NCBI GenBank assembly: GCA_028283655.1
Contig: JAPWKE010000003.1
Location: 1,240,001 to 1,304,000 of the forward strand
DNA length: 64,000 bases
Reading direction: 5' to 3'
Origin: Acidobacteriaceae bacterium
GTDB lineage: Bacteria > Acidobacteriota > Terriglobia > Terriglobales > Acidobacteriaceae
Both the position numbers and the translations under genes were made by a program. This document shows positions 9,776 to 19,808 of the stretch, piece after piece. Within the stretch, counting starts at the first letter, position 1. Each line of letters begins with the position of its first letter. Under the pieces are notes generated by a model that worked only from the letters and a program-made list of their open reading frames with translations, searched no databases and had not been told where the DNA came from.

Positions 9776-11046
9776 TCCATCACTCTTTCCTGGACAACCG
9801 GCCGGACTTTCCCAACGAAAAACATCGCGATACCGCCTGCGGCCAGGAGCAGAATGCCGATACTGCACAATGGCGCGGTGAAACCTCCCGTTCGTTCGGT
9901 GAGCCAACCGATCAAAGACGGTCCCGCGAAACCACCCAGGTTTCCTAACGAATTGATCAGCGCAATGGCAACCGCTGCCAGCTGACCGCCAAAATCTTTT
10001 GTAACGACAGCCCAAAACATGGGCATGGCCGAGAATATCCCAAATGCGGAAATGGCAAACGCGCCGATGAGCAGAGGCTTGGAATGGCTGTAGGACGCCC
10101 CGAACTGCCCCAAGGCTGCAGCGAGAAATGAAATCAAGAGATGCCACTTTCGCTCGGCCGTAGCGTCTGAGTGAAACGACCACCCAACTGCTGCCGCTCC
10201 ACCGACGCCGTAGGAGGCTGCGGAAAGCCACCCGATGCTTGCGAGTCCCATTCCTTGCGACTGTGCCAGTTTTGGAAGCCAGAACCCGAGACCATACAGC
10301 CCCATCATCAAGAAGAAGTAGATGGCGGTGAGCGCCAGAAACCTTTTCGAGACAAGAGATCGCCAGCTGAGGGGCTGAGTGCTCTCCACAGGCGCCTCAG
10401 CGAGCTGAGCACGGAGAATGATCCTCTTCTCCTCTCGGCTAAGCCACTCCGCGTCATCCGGAGATTCCGTGAGAACAATCAGAGTGAGACCGCCGAGAAG
10501 AATTGCCGGAATACCTTCAAGAATAAAAAGCCATTGCCAGGAGTGCAATGATGTTCCCCATTGATGCTGGAGAAGCGTCGTCGATAAGGGCGCGCCAATC
10601 ACATTCGCTAACGGGATACCCACGATGAAAAGCGAAATAAGTCCAGCACGGCGAGAGGGTGGCAACCAGACACTGAGATACAAGATGATCCCGGGGAAAA
10701 ATCCGGCTTCCGCTGCGCCAAGTAGTGCTCTGAGCGTTATGTAAGACAGTGGGCCTCTTGCGAAAGCCATCGCTATCGATAAGGCACCCCAGGTAATCAT
10801 GATCCGTGCGATCCAGACCCTTGCTCCGAAGCGTTTGAGCATTAGATTACTGGGCACTTCACAGAGGAAATAGCCGATGAAAAAAATGCCTGCCCCAAGA
10901 CCAAATGCGCTATCGGCTAGATGTAGATCGCGGTTCATCGTTAACGCAGCAAAACCCACGTTGACGCGGTCCAGGAAGGCGACAACATAGAGCAAGATCA
11001 GAAACGGCATGATCCGGAAAGCAATTCTGGTGAAAACATCGCGCAT
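9769..11046 (-). CDS. MFS transporter, anion:cation symporter family (hexuronate-type)
   Basis: 425 residues, about 12 membrane segments. The N-terminal segment MPFLILLYVVAFLDRVNVGFA with the DRVN motif and the FGLGAGIFFIGYFLCEVPSNL block are diagnostic of the ACS family, which includes ExuT/GarP-type uronate and aldarate importers. A central loop (about 190-215, SPDDAEWLSREEKR) is also family-typical. It lies between an acetylesterase and a glycerate kinase in a minus-strand operon, which points to import of a pectin-derived acid sugar. The exact substrate is inferred, not shown. Confidence 0.88.
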   Translation of the reverse strand: MRDVFTRIAFRIMPFLILLYVVAFLDRVNVGFAALTMNRDLHLADSAFGLGAGIFFIGYFLCEVPSNLMLKRFGARVWIARIMITWGALSIAMAFARGPLSYITLRALLGAAEAGFFPGIILYLSVWLPPSRRAGLISLFIVGIPLANVIGAPLSTTLLQHQWGTSLHSWQWLFILEGIPAILLGGLTLIVLTESPDDAEWLSREEKRIILRAQLAEAPVESTQPLSWRSLVSKRFLALTAIYFFLMMGLYGLGFWLPKLAQSQGMGLASIGWLSAASYGVGGAAAVGWSFHSDATAERKWHLLISFLAAALGQFGASYSHSKPLLIGAFAISAFGIFSAMPMFWAVVTKDFGGQLAAVAIALINSLGNLGGFAGPSLIGWLTERTGGFTAPLCSIGILLLAAGGIAMFFVGKVRPVVQERVMEC

Positions 11047-11067
11047 AGGATTCCTAAGGACGAAAAG

Positions 11068-11847
11068 TTACTTGATATAAGGAGCTAGAGCGGGAACGTC
11101 AGTTTTTGTTTCTTGAGCAATCAATGCTCCGATCTCCATTGCACCTTGATGATTCAGGTGAGAATTGTCGATCTTCCCATTCCGGAGCGGCGAGTCTGTG
11201 TCGATGGCGGCTTTCCCCTTGGAGATATAAAACGCTGTCGTCAGTTTGACGATGTCGATCAATGGGATGTTTTCCTCCGCGGCTACATCGCGGGTGGCCT
11301 GCTCATACGGGATGAGAGCTGCCGTGTCCTCGAAGTGACCCTCTTTATCCCAACGACGAATGCCCAGAGATGTCATAAGTATCGGCTTGATACCTGCGGC
11401 CTTGGCCTCGTCTACAAAGCGCTTGATGTTGGCACGAAACTCGTCGACCGTCGTGTAGCGCTCGGGCTTGTCGCGATGAATGTCGTTGTGACTGAAGCCT
11501 AGAATGATGTAATCGGGCTTCAGGGAAAGCGCTTGCGCCCAGCGGCCTTCCACACGGAACGATTTCGAGCTTCGACCACCTTTTGCTAAGTTCAGGCATT
11601 CAATATCGGGTCTGAGCAAGGCTTCAAAACCAGGGCCCCAACCTGACGAATCCTGCACAGTCGAATCTCCCACAAGAACTAGTTTCACTTTAGCGTCTGG
11701 ATTGTGCCAGGTTACCTTCTCCAACGGGGCGTTGTGTGGCGTCCCATCGGGATCAGATGAATTTTGCGCCGTAGCACCTAGCGAACAAGTAAGAGCAAGA
11801 GCCACGGACAACGACAATCTAATAGCGGATTGGGCGAGTTGACGCAT
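11068..11847 (-). CDS. Rhamnogalacturonan acetylesterase-like SGNH hydrolase (copy 1)
   Basis: 259 residues with a signal peptide (about 1-28, ending GATAQN). The family removes acetyl groups from rhamnogalacturonan. Block I is LVGDSTVQDSSGWG with the nucleophile Ser, block II NLAKGGRSSKSF with the oxyanion Gly, block III SHNDIH (where the usual GxND Gly is replaced by Ser), and block V DNSHLNHQG with the catalytic Asp and His. It is the first gene of the minus-strand operon with MFS transporter and glycerate kinase and has an operator-like palindrome about 36 bases upstream. A paralogue lies at 12829-13611. Confidence 0.88.
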   Translation of the reverse strand: MRQLAQSAIRLSLSVALALTCSLGATAQNSSDPDGTPHNAPLEKVTWHNPDAKVKLVLVGDSTVQDSSGWGPGFEALLRPDIECLNLAKGGRSSKSFRVEGRWAQALSLKPDYIILGFSHNDIHRDKPERYTTVDEFRANIKRFVDEAKAAGIKPILMTSLGIRRWDKEGHFEDTAALIPYEQATRDVAAEENIPLIDIVKLTTAFYISKGKAAIDTDSPLRNGKIDNSHLNHQGAMEIGALIAQETKTDVPALAPYIK

Positions 11848-11882
11848 ATTCGATTAATCCTTCTGAATGTAATTAAGGCTGA

Positions 11883-11893
11883 TCGTCAGACCA
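11883..11893. promoter_or_regulatory. Operator-like palindrome upstream of acetylesterase operon
   Basis: On the minus strand this reads TGGTCTGACGA within TTGGTCTGACGATCAGC, and that 17-mer recurs on the plus strand upstream of the GH28 gene (24291-24307). Inverted repeats of the TNGTNNNACNA type are typical targets of FadR-subfamily GntR regulators, one of which is encoded next door. Confidence 0.6.
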
Positions 11894-11996
11894 ATGTGAT
11901 TCGAAGAAGTATGCGCGGCACGTGATGACCTTGTCAAGGCTTCACAGGCGTCTCGAATCGTCAATGGTCAAGAGTGCTTGTAGCAAGCGGTATACT

Positions 11997-12007
11997 CGGT
12001 CTGACAA
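11997..12007. promoter_or_regulatory. Operator-like site upstream of the GntR gene
   Basis: CGGTCTGACAA, sharing the GGTCTGAC core with the other sites, 37 bases before the regulator start. Probable autoregulatory site. Outer positions deviate from the palindrome. Confidence 0.45.
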
Positions 12008-12043
12008 TTTGTCCAATTTCGAAAACGGTTTGCTGATTTATCT

Positions 12044-12775
12044 ATGACTGGAAGAACAAAAACACCGCGAATTCCCTTGAGAGCCGTTCCGAAGACTTCC
12101 GTGTGTGAAGATATCGCACAGCAGATCATGAAGTTGATTGCAAGCGGAGAGTTGAAGCCAGGTCAACGTTTACCCGCAGAGCGCGATCTATGCGCAACCT
12201 TCGGAGTTGGAAGATCTTCCCTCCGCGAAGCGTTGCGTTGCCTATCCATCATCGGTGTACTGGATGCCCGTGTTGGAGAAGGAACATCGGTGGCTGCGAA
12301 TGGGGGTCGCTTTTTAGGGAAGCTCTTTGAATGGCGCCTTGTCACTACCGATCATGATCTAGAGCACCTCATGACAGTTCGCTTGGCGCTCGAAGGCGCT
12401 ACCGTGGCAGATACGGCTCGCAACGCCACCGAAGAGCATATTGCCGAGCTCAAGACTCTCTTAGAACGTATGGAGAATAATCTCGGAAACACCGCGAAGT
12501 ACGAAGCTCTTGATATGGAGTTTCACATCAAGATTGCGGAGGCGTCTTCAAACGTTCTGCTGTTCGAAATGGTGTCGCTCATTCGCGGTCAGCTTTCCCA
12601 GGGGGTACATCAGGCTCTTCTGTTGCCGAAGGCCGTTCCTCTGTCTCAGAAGGAACATAGAGCAATTTTGAACGCGATTGCGAAGCGGCAACCGGAAGAA
12701 GCAAAGCGCGCGATGGAAGGTCATCTGCTTGCGGCGCTTACTCGCTACCGCAAAGAGAAGGCCCAGCTATCCTGA
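12044..12775 (+). CDS. GntR-family transcriptional regulator, FadR subfamily
   Basis: 243 residues. The N-terminal winged helix is clear: EDIAQQIMKLIASGELKPGQ, then RLPAERDLCATFGVGRSSLREALRCL, the GntR signature, about residues 22-75. The C-terminal part (about 100-235) is the all-helical FCD domain with the metal-ligand pattern of FadR regulators (a D/H/H set: MEFHIKIAEAS and the later EHRAIL). It is divergent from the acetylesterase-MFS-kinase operon. Likely a repressor that senses a uronate-pathway intermediate and controls the palindromes listed nearby; the ligand is unknown. Confidence 0.92.
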   Translation: MTGRTKTPRIPLRAVPKTSVCEDIAQQIMKLIASGELKPGQRLPAERDLCATFGVGRSSLREALRCLSIIGVLDARVGEGTSVAANGGRFLGKLFEWRLVTTDHDLEHLMTVRLALEGATVADTARNATEEHIAELKTLLERMENNLGNTAKYEALDMEFHIKIAEASSNVLLFEMVSLIRGQLSQGVHQALLLPKAVPLSQKEHRAILNAIAKRQPEEAKRAMEGHLLAALTRYRKEKAQLS

Positions 12776-12828
12776 GCGCGGGGATGGCGCGGCTGCACGG
12801 TCGCTGATCATTTGCGGCCCCCCGCACG

Positions 12829-13611
12829 TCAGTTGCAAGGCGGGATCTCCGCCGGAGGGTTCTGCATCGTGACGTATTTTGTGAGTGCTGGCACCACTTT
12901 CACCATATCTTCGGCAACCATTCTGCCGAGCATTTGCGAGCCGCGCGCATTCATATGGGCACGGTCGATCGTTGACGGTTTGCTCGCATAGTACTTGTTG
13001 TAGGCATCGGCCTGTTCCTGGTTCATGGATTCAAAACATGCGAGCGAGTGCGCATTGAGATCGACCAGAGGAGTTCCCGTCTCTGTACCTACTTGCCGCA
13101 TAGCCTCAACATAAGCAGCCCACGGCTCCAGCAGCTTCCCCTCTTTGTAGGTGCGAATCTGCATCGGCGTCACAAGCACAGGCTTCGCGCCGATCGCACG
13201 TGCTTCGCGAATATCTTTCTTCAGCAGTTCGGGATAAGTCGTCTTTGGATCTGTTTCTCGCTCCGGACCTTTCCCCGGTACGTCGTTTCCCCCGAAGCTG
13301 ATGAGGATGTAAGTCGGCTTCAGGTCCAGAGCACGCTGCCACCAACCTTCGTCACGAAAGCTTTTTGTACTGCGTCCGTTCTTGCTCATGTTGAAGCACT
13401 CTACATGGCCCACAAGATCGTCGCAGAAGCCCGAGCCCCAACCCGACGAGTGATTCACGGTGGAATCCCCAGCGAGAACGATGCGGATCGTTGAAGCTAC
13501 TTTTTCCTTGTCATCCACCTTCGCTACGAGAGACGGAGTTCCCTTCTTCTGCGCGATGCTGAGCAATGAGAGTGAGGCCATCAGGCAGAATACGGACAAT
13601 CGCCATTTCAT
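12829..13611 (-). CDS. Rhamnogalacturonan acetylesterase-like SGNH hydrolase (copy 2)
   Basis: 260 residues, signal peptide about 1-20. Catalytic blocks are complete: LAGDSTVNHSSGWG (Ser), NMSKNGRSTKSF (Gly), FGGNDVPGKG (Asn in the canonical GGND form, unlike copy 1) and DRAHMNARG (Asp/His). About 40% similar by eye to copy 1. It is the last gene of the minus-strand run that begins at 23996 with NHL protein, lipoprotein and TonB receptor, 62 bases after the receptor, and may be co-transcribed with them. Confidence 0.87.
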   Translation of the reverse strand: MKWRLSVFCLMASLSLLSIAQKKGTPSLVAKVDDKEKVASTIRIVLAGDSTVNHSSGWGSGFCDDLVGHVECFNMSKNGRSTKSFRDEGWWQRALDLKPTYILISFGGNDVPGKGPERETDPKTTYPELLKKDIREARAIGAKPVLVTPMQIRTYKEGKLLEPWAAYVEAMRQVGTETGTPLVDLNAHSLACFESMNQEQADAYNKYYASKPSTIDRAHMNARGSQMLGRMVAEDMVKVVPALTKYVTMQNPPAEIPPCN

Positions 13612-13673
13612 AGGGTTATTACCTCTTCTTTCTATTTGTTCGTTTGCAATCGATGAGAGGATGGTGCTGGCTC

Positions 13674-16600
13674 TCAGAAATAAAACGTTGCGGAGAGTTG
13701 GAGTCTGCGGCCTACTGGCCCAGCCACGGTATTGCTTCCGGTACTGGCGGAGATGTAACCGGCCTGCACATTGTTGAGCGGGGCGACGGTGCTCTTAGGT
13801 TGTGCGAGATTGACTGTGTTGAAGACGTTGAAAGCGTCAGCACGAAAAGTGAGCCGAGCTGTATCGCGGATCTTCTTCAACTGAAAAAATCTCTGCGCGG
13901 ACATATCGATTCGTGTAAATGCAGGCCCTACAAGAAAGTTGCGGGAAACGTTGCCGAACTGTCCAGGACCTGGAATCAGCCAAACGCAGCCGGAGGCTGT
14001 TCCCGCCGCGATCTGTGCAGCATTGCAGGCTGTTCCGTCGAACCAATTATTGATCTTGTCAGCACGGTGTCGACCGGAAGGCAGTTTTGGATTGGCACCG
14101 GGCATCAGACTAGGGCGTTGATTGGGTTCGTTACTGTAGTTCGGGTCGCCATCGGCCACTACATTGATCGGCAGTCCCGTCCGTACGGAGTAAATGCCGC
14201 TATACTCCCACCCATTCAGCACTGCACGTAACGGCATAATGCCACGGTGTAAGGTGGGCATGACAAGTGCCCACCCCATAGTCCCATTGTGTTTCACATT
14301 GCTATCCGAAGGGCCGTATTGGGTACTAATGTTGTCGACGTTCGGAATCGCATTGCTCAGCGAAAGCCCATTGGTCCCCTCATCCAGGGAACGCGAATAC
14401 GTATAACTGCCGATGAGTGTGAGGTTCTTGCCCGTGCGTCGCCGATACTGTATCTGCAGACCGTTGTAGTTCGCCGTGCCCACGCTTTCGAGGTCGACGA
14501 TACTGCTCCCGCTGGCGTTGTATCCGGGATAACGTGCGCGCGCGCTGTAGGAGGCTAGCGTAGCGTTGGCGCCGGTGCAGTATGTAACTGGATCTGCCTT
14601 GTAGTACGCGCCTGAACAGTCGTAAATGGCAGGATTACGGTCAACAGGCAGGCTCAGTTTGCGACCCAGCTTCAGCACATAGTTCATCTCTAGAACACCA
14701 AATTTTCCCGCCTGCTGCTGAAAGCCAACGTTGCCCGCCATCGTGTAGGAGGAGCGAAAATTCGGATCCGGATAGAACACGCTGTAGGGTCCGAGAAACA
14801 AAGGTGTGCCTGTACCTGCATAGCCTGACGGGATACCCGGAGGATTACCCGCAATTAAATTGAGCAGCGGCTCGGAGGTGCCTCCAGGTGGTGTACTGAA
14901 CTGGAAGTTGTAATAGTAGGGCTGCCCCGCTCCGACCACGTTCGCATTGATCGCGTCGAAGAAGACGCCGAAACCGCCGCGGATTGACGTCTTCCCATTT
15001 CCGAAAAGATCATAGGCGATTCCCAGTCGTGGTTGCCACTCGTTGTAGTCCGTTGGCACCAGTGATTTCCTTATACTCTTGTCGCCATAGAACGCCAGGC
15101 CGCCTGGAGCGTTCGTGAATACCTGCGACTGGTAGCCCGGGATAAACGTTTCGCTATGTCCTTTCGGCTGATACCACTGCCAGGGAAGCTCATAACGAAG
15201 ACCCACACTGATCGTCAAACGAGGAAGCGCTCGCCAATCGTCCTGCACGAAGAGATAGAGTGCGCGCTCTCGACCGGAGAGCTCTAGCGGACTTTGGAGC
15301 GTCTCTGCTTTCACCAACCCCTGCATAAAGTCGGCGATCTGCAGATCGCTGTATGTGGAAGCATAGGAGAGTTCTCCAGGAGTCTGAGTATGATTCAGAT
15401 ATTCGAGCCGCAGCCATTCCGCGCCAAACATAATGTTGTGGTGACTGTGCTGGTAACTCACCGAGTCATCAATCTGGAGACTGCCGTTGACGCGGTACTG
15501 GTAACCATCAGAGAGCGTGCCCAGCGTAAACCTCCCAGTAACCCCGAAGTACGGCAGCGATGGAACACCGGGAATGGTGATCGCGGAGCCAAGATCCTGC
15601 AAGGAGGTCTGGTCCTGCGGGTAGATCACATTGACGTAACGTTTATATGCAGCACGCGCCACGTTGAATAGGTTCGGCGTGATAACCCATGTATCTCCGA
15701 TGCTGCCCAGACGGTTCTTTCCCGTGTTATAGGTGATTTCGTAGTTCGCATTGCCTGCGTTGGGGCCCAGGGATCCACCAGACGAACTGCCTGTGGCCAC
15801 TCCAGGGGCGGAGTGGTCATCGGCATTTTGTTGGTAGTAGCGGGCATCGATGCTGTGTCGCTTGTACTGGTAGTCCAAGCGAAGCAGCGCATTCTGATCG
15901 TTACGCGGCAGTCGTGCTTGCGTTACCGCAACCGGGACATCGTTGTATCCGATCTGAGTTGGCAACGGAAGATAGCCGCGGTGAATGACGTTCTGCACAA
16001 CCGGGCTGAAGCAGACGCTGGGAATCTCCGGCGTCGTAAGATACTTGCCCGCCGTGCCCGTATGGGCCGCCAACAGGTTCAGCCAGACGTTGACGCAAGG
16101 CGAGTCTTGCCCTGAAGCCAGCGTTCCTCCGGCAACGGTATAAGCGGTATTGATCATGCTCCGCACATAGGAGGCATAGCCTGTACCCGTGTCGTAGAGG
16201 GGATTTAGCAGAATGCGATTCTGCGCCTTTGTGCCCGCATCGGTGGATGAGCCGAAGTAAGCACACTGCCCCATACCTGCAAAATAGCCGGCCGAAGAGC
16301 AGGGTCTGGGCGTTACACCGTCAGCCGCCATACCGCGCTCATCGAGCGTAGGCGTTTCAATGTTGCCGATGTTCGTGCCCGAGATGCGAAGGTCCTGATA
16401 GGTGAGTTGGTAGAAAAGTTTGTCGCGCAGAATTGGCCCACCCAGCGTGAAGCCAAACTGATTACTAACTAGGTGTGGATTGATCTTTGTAAAGTAGTCT
16501 GAGCTGTTGAACGCGCTGTTTTGCGCGTACTCCCAAACCGAACCGTGCAGGGTATCTGTGCCAGCTTTTGTGATGACGTTGAAGACACTGCCTACGCTGC

Positions 16601-17294
16601 GGCCGAACTGCGCCTTATAGTTATTCAGTTGCACGCTGACTTCCTGCAGCGCCTGTCGCGGCGGATAATTGAGCCCGGTGTTGTAGTAGAGGTTATTCCA
16701 TAGGGCGCCGTCGAGCAGGAAAAGATTCTGGTTGCTGCGCGAACCAGAAACGGAATACGTTGGCCCACTGTTCTCCGCAGTGAAGGTAGCCGGCGCGTTC
16801 ACACTCGCGACGCCAGGAAGCAGCGCCGCCAGGTTCACAACATTGCCCGCATCAATTGGTAGATCTTCTACTAGCTTCTTCTCGATTAGCACCCCGATGG
16901 TCGCCGAACGCGTATCCACTTCAGAGCCGGAAGATGTGACAATTACCTCGCTTTGCACGGAACCCAGGATGAGCCGAGCATCCATGCGCACATTCTGATC
17001 CGTTTCAAGCTTCAGATCCTGATCGATGTAGGTCTGAAACGATGGCGCCGTCACGGTAAGGGTGTATAAACCCGGTTGGGCATTCGAGAAAAGATATTCG
17101 CCTCGTTCGTTTGTCTTCACGGCTCTCGCCGAGCCACGATCCGTGGACGTCAATGTGACGCTGGCACCCGCTACCGTTGCCCCTGTCGGGTCGGAGACCT
17201 GCCCGGACACGCTGCCACCCTGCTGCGCAAACGCGATTGTGGTCGATACCCAAACGATGGCGCACCAAAAGCCCCAGCGAACTCTCTGTAGCAT
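13674..17294 (-). CDS. TonB-dependent receptor with N-terminal carboxypeptidase-regulatory domain
   Basis: 1206 residues. The ATG at 17294 is chosen because it starts a signal peptide (MLQRVRWGFWCAIVWVSTTI...FAQQ); the frame is open 50 codons further but without a signal. Order: CarboxypepD_reg-like Ig domain (about 25-110, GSVSGQVSDPTGATVAGASV), plug domain (about 115-240, ending VFNVITKAGTD), then a large outer-membrane beta barrel ending with the terminal aromatic ...SATFYF. This architecture is typical of the expanded receptor family of Acidobacteriota. In this context it probably takes up pectin oligosaccharides. No SusD homologue is present; two NHL proteins precede it in the operon instead. 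Confidence 0.9.
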   Translation of the reverse strand: MLQRVRWGFWCAIVWVSTTIAFAQQGGSVSGQVSDPTGATVAGASVTLTSTDRGSARAVKTNERGEYLFSNAQPGLYTLTVTAPSFQTYIDQDLKLETDQNVRMDARLILGSVQSEVIVTSSGSEVDTRSATIGVLIEKKLVEDLPIDAGNVVNLAALLPGVASVNAPATFTAENSGPTYSVSGSRSNQNLFLLDGALWNNLYYNTGLNYPPRQALQEVSVQLNNYKAQFGRSVGSVFNVITKAGTDTLHGSVWEYAQNSAFNSSDYFTKINPHLVSNQFGFTLGGPILRDKLFYQLTYQDLRISGTNIGNIETPTLDERGMAADGVTPRPCSSAGYFAGMGQCAYFGSSTDAGTKAQNRILLNPLYDTGTGYASYVRSMINTAYTVAGGTLASGQDSPCVNVWLNLLAAHTGTAGKYLTTPEIPSVCFSPVVQNVIHRGYLPLPTQIGYNDVPVAVTQARLPRNDQNALLRLDYQYKRHSIDARYYQQNADDHSAPGVATGSSSGGSLGPNAGNANYEITYNTGKNRLGSIGDTWVITPNLFNVARAAYKRYVNVIYPQDQTSLQDLGSAITIPGVPSLPYFGVTGRFTLGTLSDGYQYRVNGSLQIDDSVSYQHSHHNIMFGAEWLRLEYLNHTQTPGELSYASTYSDLQIADFMQGLVKAETLQSPLELSGRERALYLFVQDDWRALPRLTISVGLRYELPWQWYQPKGHSETFIPGYQSQVFTNAPGGLAFYGDKSIRKSLVPTDYNEWQPRLGIAYDLFGNGKTSIRGGFGVFFDAINANVVGAGQPYYYNFQFSTPPGGTSEPLLNLIAGNPPGIPSGYAGTGTPLFLGPYSVFYPDPNFRSSYTMAGNVGFQQQAGKFGVLEMNYVLKLGRKLSLPVDRNPAIYDCSGAYYKADPVTYCTGANATLASYSARARYPGYNASGSSIVDLESVGTANYNGLQIQYRRRTGKNLTLIGSYTYSRSLDEGTNGLSLSNAIPNVDNISTQYGPSDSNVKHNGTMGWALVMPTLHRGIMPLRAVLNGWEYSGIYSVRTGLPINVVADGDPNYSNEPNQRPSLMPGANPKLPSGRHRADKINNWFDGTACNAAQIAAGTASGCVWLIPGPGQFGNVSRNFLVGPAFTRIDMSAQRFFQLKKIRDTARLTFRADAFNVFNTVNLAQPKSTVAPLNNVQAGYISASTGSNTVAGPVGRRLQLSATFYF

Positions 17295-17338
17295 CCTTCT
17301 TGTCCTTCCTGTTGCTGTACATAATCGCGTTCGCAGCG

Positions 17339-19765
17339 CTACGGCGCTACGCCAAGCATCCCCGGAATCACCGGAGCCGCCGGAGTTGCTGCACCGACCA
17401 ACACAGTCAGGTATGTGGTGCCTCCGGTGAAGTTGGCGATCCACACATTGCCGGAAAGATCGATTGCAATTCCTTCGCCGCCCGTAATCGCCGAACCGGT
17501 TTCCGCATGCGTGTATCCGCTGGAACCGGAGAGCGCATTGATCGCCATCGATGTCGTTCCAACGTTCGACACGCTGAATTCGCTGATAGCCGAAGAGGTT
17601 AAGTTAGCCACCCACGCGTTGTTTGCACCGTCGATTGCCAAGAACTGCGGGTTGCTCAGGCCACCTGCTCCGGAAGCCGAGTTCACGCTTCCGGAGCCCG
17701 CCGTGGTTGAGATGAGAGCCTTGCTGCCGATGATCGTGCGCACGCCATAGGTGACGGTGTTGGTGGCTCCCGTTGTGCCGAGGTTGGATGTGGATCCAAA
17801 TTCTGTGGCCGCGTTGGCGAGCCAAAGGTTATTCGCCGAGTCCACGGCCATGCCCATCACAGCGCCCGTATTCGCCGCGATCGCGTCCTTGCCGCTGCAT
17901 CCAGTGTTGGCCCCGATAAGACCGTTGTAACTGCTGTTGGTTGCTAGCGAACCCGAAAGGATTTGCAGAATGACCGATGCGTCACCGCCAGCCGTTGCCG
18001 TACAACCCGATTGATCGTTGACCCAAATCAGCGGAGCGTTCGTGGCCGACGAAGACGATGTATTGTCCACGATGACGGTGTAAGGATGTGTGCCAATGCT
18101 GGCCCCCACCGTGTAGGCGCCCGATGCGTTGAACTTTCCAAGCACCTTCGAGCCCGGGTTTGTACTGCCCCCGGCCTGGGTGAAATACACGTTACCGCTT
18201 GCGTCCGCAGCCGCTCCGAAAGGATACAGGCCGCTGTAATAGCCTGTAGCCGTCCCGTTGTACGTCGCTCCGGGCCCCGCCGCTGCAGGAAACTCAGCAA
18301 CCTGACCGAAGTAGCAAGTCGATGTGTACGATCCGCAGTAGGACGAAGACGAGATCGCCACTTCATTGGTGTAACTGCCGTTCCAGTCCGCCAACCAGGC
18401 ATTGCCCGAGCTATCGATGACGATAGAGCGCGGCGACGAAATGGTGCGAGTGTATGCAGGCGCGGTGCTGCTGGTGATGCCATAGGAAGATAATGTCGCG
18501 GCAAATCCGCTGTCTGCGCCCACGGTGTAGCTCGTGATCGGGGTCATCATCGCATTTCCGCTTGGCCCAACCGCCACCACGCTGCCGAGCTTATAGTTCG
18601 ATACCCACACGTTGCCGTAGAAGTCGGCTGCAACCGAGTACGCCTGATTTACGTAAGCCGTCTTACCAGATACAGGTGCGTAGCCCACCGCCAACGTCCA
18701 ATCGGGCGGCGAGGAACTCATTGCAATGAAAGGCGCGCCTACCCCCTGGATGCACGCAAACGCGGCTCCGGTTGATCCACACGATCCCGTTCCGCCGATG
18801 TTGGTAGGAAACTGCGCCAGGTACCACGCTGCCTGAATCGTATCCATTGGCGCGTTGAGCGTACTTTGCGCGATACCTTTGGTGCTCAACGTGGTGGAGG
18901 ATGGAATGACACTCGCGAAAAGATCACTGCAGCTCGAACTGATCGAGGGCGCGTTCACGCAATAGGAAAGAATGTCCGCCAGCGTATACTCACGGTCGGA
19001 TTCGTTCGATACCCAGGTGTTTGTGCTCACCGGTGTAGCCAAACCCGTCGCCACATCGGCGAGATTCGTCGCAGTCGTGAAGGCATTTTGCATACCAACC
19101 AGGTTCGTGGTGGGGGCGCCAATATTCACTGACCCTGCCGTGCCGGAGGGGGCTGCCATGAACTGTTGCAAAGCCCAAACCGCAGCAACGGTTGTTACCT
19201 CGTTCAACTGAACAAAGGGCACCGCAGCAGCCAGTGCGCTGGCTGAAGTGCATGGACCCAGCGCCGCCATCAGCGCGATGCTGCTGTTGGCGCCACTGCC
19301 AGAGTCTCCTCCGATTGCCAGCAGGTAGACCTCTGCGGGATATCCATCCATTGCTGCGGGGCACGCATAGTCGCTCGAAATATTGAAGGCGCCGTGAGCG
19401 TCTGTGGCGACGTAGTAAAGCCCATTAGCGTCCTGGCCTCCGATGCCGGTTGCGCTTGATGCGTCTGTCGTCGACGTATTGTTTGTCAGTACGGCTGAGG
19501 TCAACAACGAAGTCGCTCCGGTGCCGTAGTTATGTGCTGCCGCAGAGTTCCCTGCTGCGTACAGGTAAACCTTCGCGCCGCTCACCGGGTTCTGTCCGCC
19601 GTTGACTCTGCCCTTCATCGCGGCTCCCTGATAGCTTTGTCCGACAGTGGAACCACTGGGTGTTTGCAGCACTCCCATGCCACATCCTGACAAAGCGAGG
19701 ATAGAGATGGCACCGGCTACGCATGCGGTGCGGGAAATAGCACTGCGAATCATTGAGTACATCAT
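17339..19765 (-). CDS. NHL-repeat lipoprotein
   Basis: 808 residues from the ATG at 19765, which begins a lipoprotein signal (MMYSMIRSAISRTACVAG, then ILALSGCGMG with lipobox Cys). A short Ig-like/prealbumin-type module (about 45-150, MKGRVNGGQNPVSGAKVYLYAAG) is followed by a Ser/Thr/Ala-rich middle and a C-terminal series of NHL/SMP-30-like strands (NLWLANAATEFGS, AIDGANNAWVANLTSS, AIDLSGNVWIANF) expected to form a beta propeller. It sits 44 bases before the TonB receptor, so a surface-exposed glycan-binding partner of the receptor is possible. Function unknown. Confidence 0.75.
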   Translation of the reverse strand: MMYSMIRSAISRTACVAGAISILALSGCGMGVLQTPSGSTVGQSYQGAAMKGRVNGGQNPVSGAKVYLYAAGNSAAAHNYGTGATSLLTSAVLTNNTSTTDASSATGIGGQDANGLYYVATDAHGAFNISSDYACPAAMDGYPAEVYLLAIGGDSGSGANSSIALMAALGPCTSASALAAAVPFVQLNEVTTVAAVWALQQFMAAPSGTAGSVNIGAPTTNLVGMQNAFTTATNLADVATGLATPVSTNTWVSNESDREYTLADILSYCVNAPSISSSCSDLFASVIPSSTTLSTKGIAQSTLNAPMDTIQAAWYLAQFPTNIGGTGSCGSTGAAFACIQGVGAPFIAMSSSPPDWTLAVGYAPVSGKTAYVNQAYSVAADFYGNVWVSNYKLGSVVAVGPSGNAMMTPITSYTVGADSGFAATLSSYGITSSTAPAYTRTISSPRSIVIDSSGNAWLADWNGSYTNEVAISSSSYCGSYTSTCYFGQVAEFPAAAGPGATYNGTATGYYSGLYPFGAAADASGNVYFTQAGGSTNPGSKVLGKFNASGAYTVGASIGTHPYTVIVDNTSSSSATNAPLIWVNDQSGCTATAGGDASVILQILSGSLATNSSYNGLIGANTGCSGKDAIAANTGAVMGMAVDSANNLWLANAATEFGSTSNLGTTGATNTVTYGVRTIIGSKALISTTAGSGSVNSASGAGGLSNPQFLAIDGANNAWVANLTSSAISEFSVSNVGTTSMAINALSGSSGYTHAETGSAITGGEGIAIDLSGNVWIANFTGGTTYLTVLVGAATPAAPVIPGMLGVAP

Positions 19766-19808
19766 GCTGGCTCCTTCGAGGAACGGCTCGATTGAAATGG
19801 GCAAAGTC

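Noticed and set aside
9776-10231. N-terminal extension of the glycerate kinase frame
   Set aside because: It lies entirely within the transporter gene, and the family start fits the ATG at 9775.
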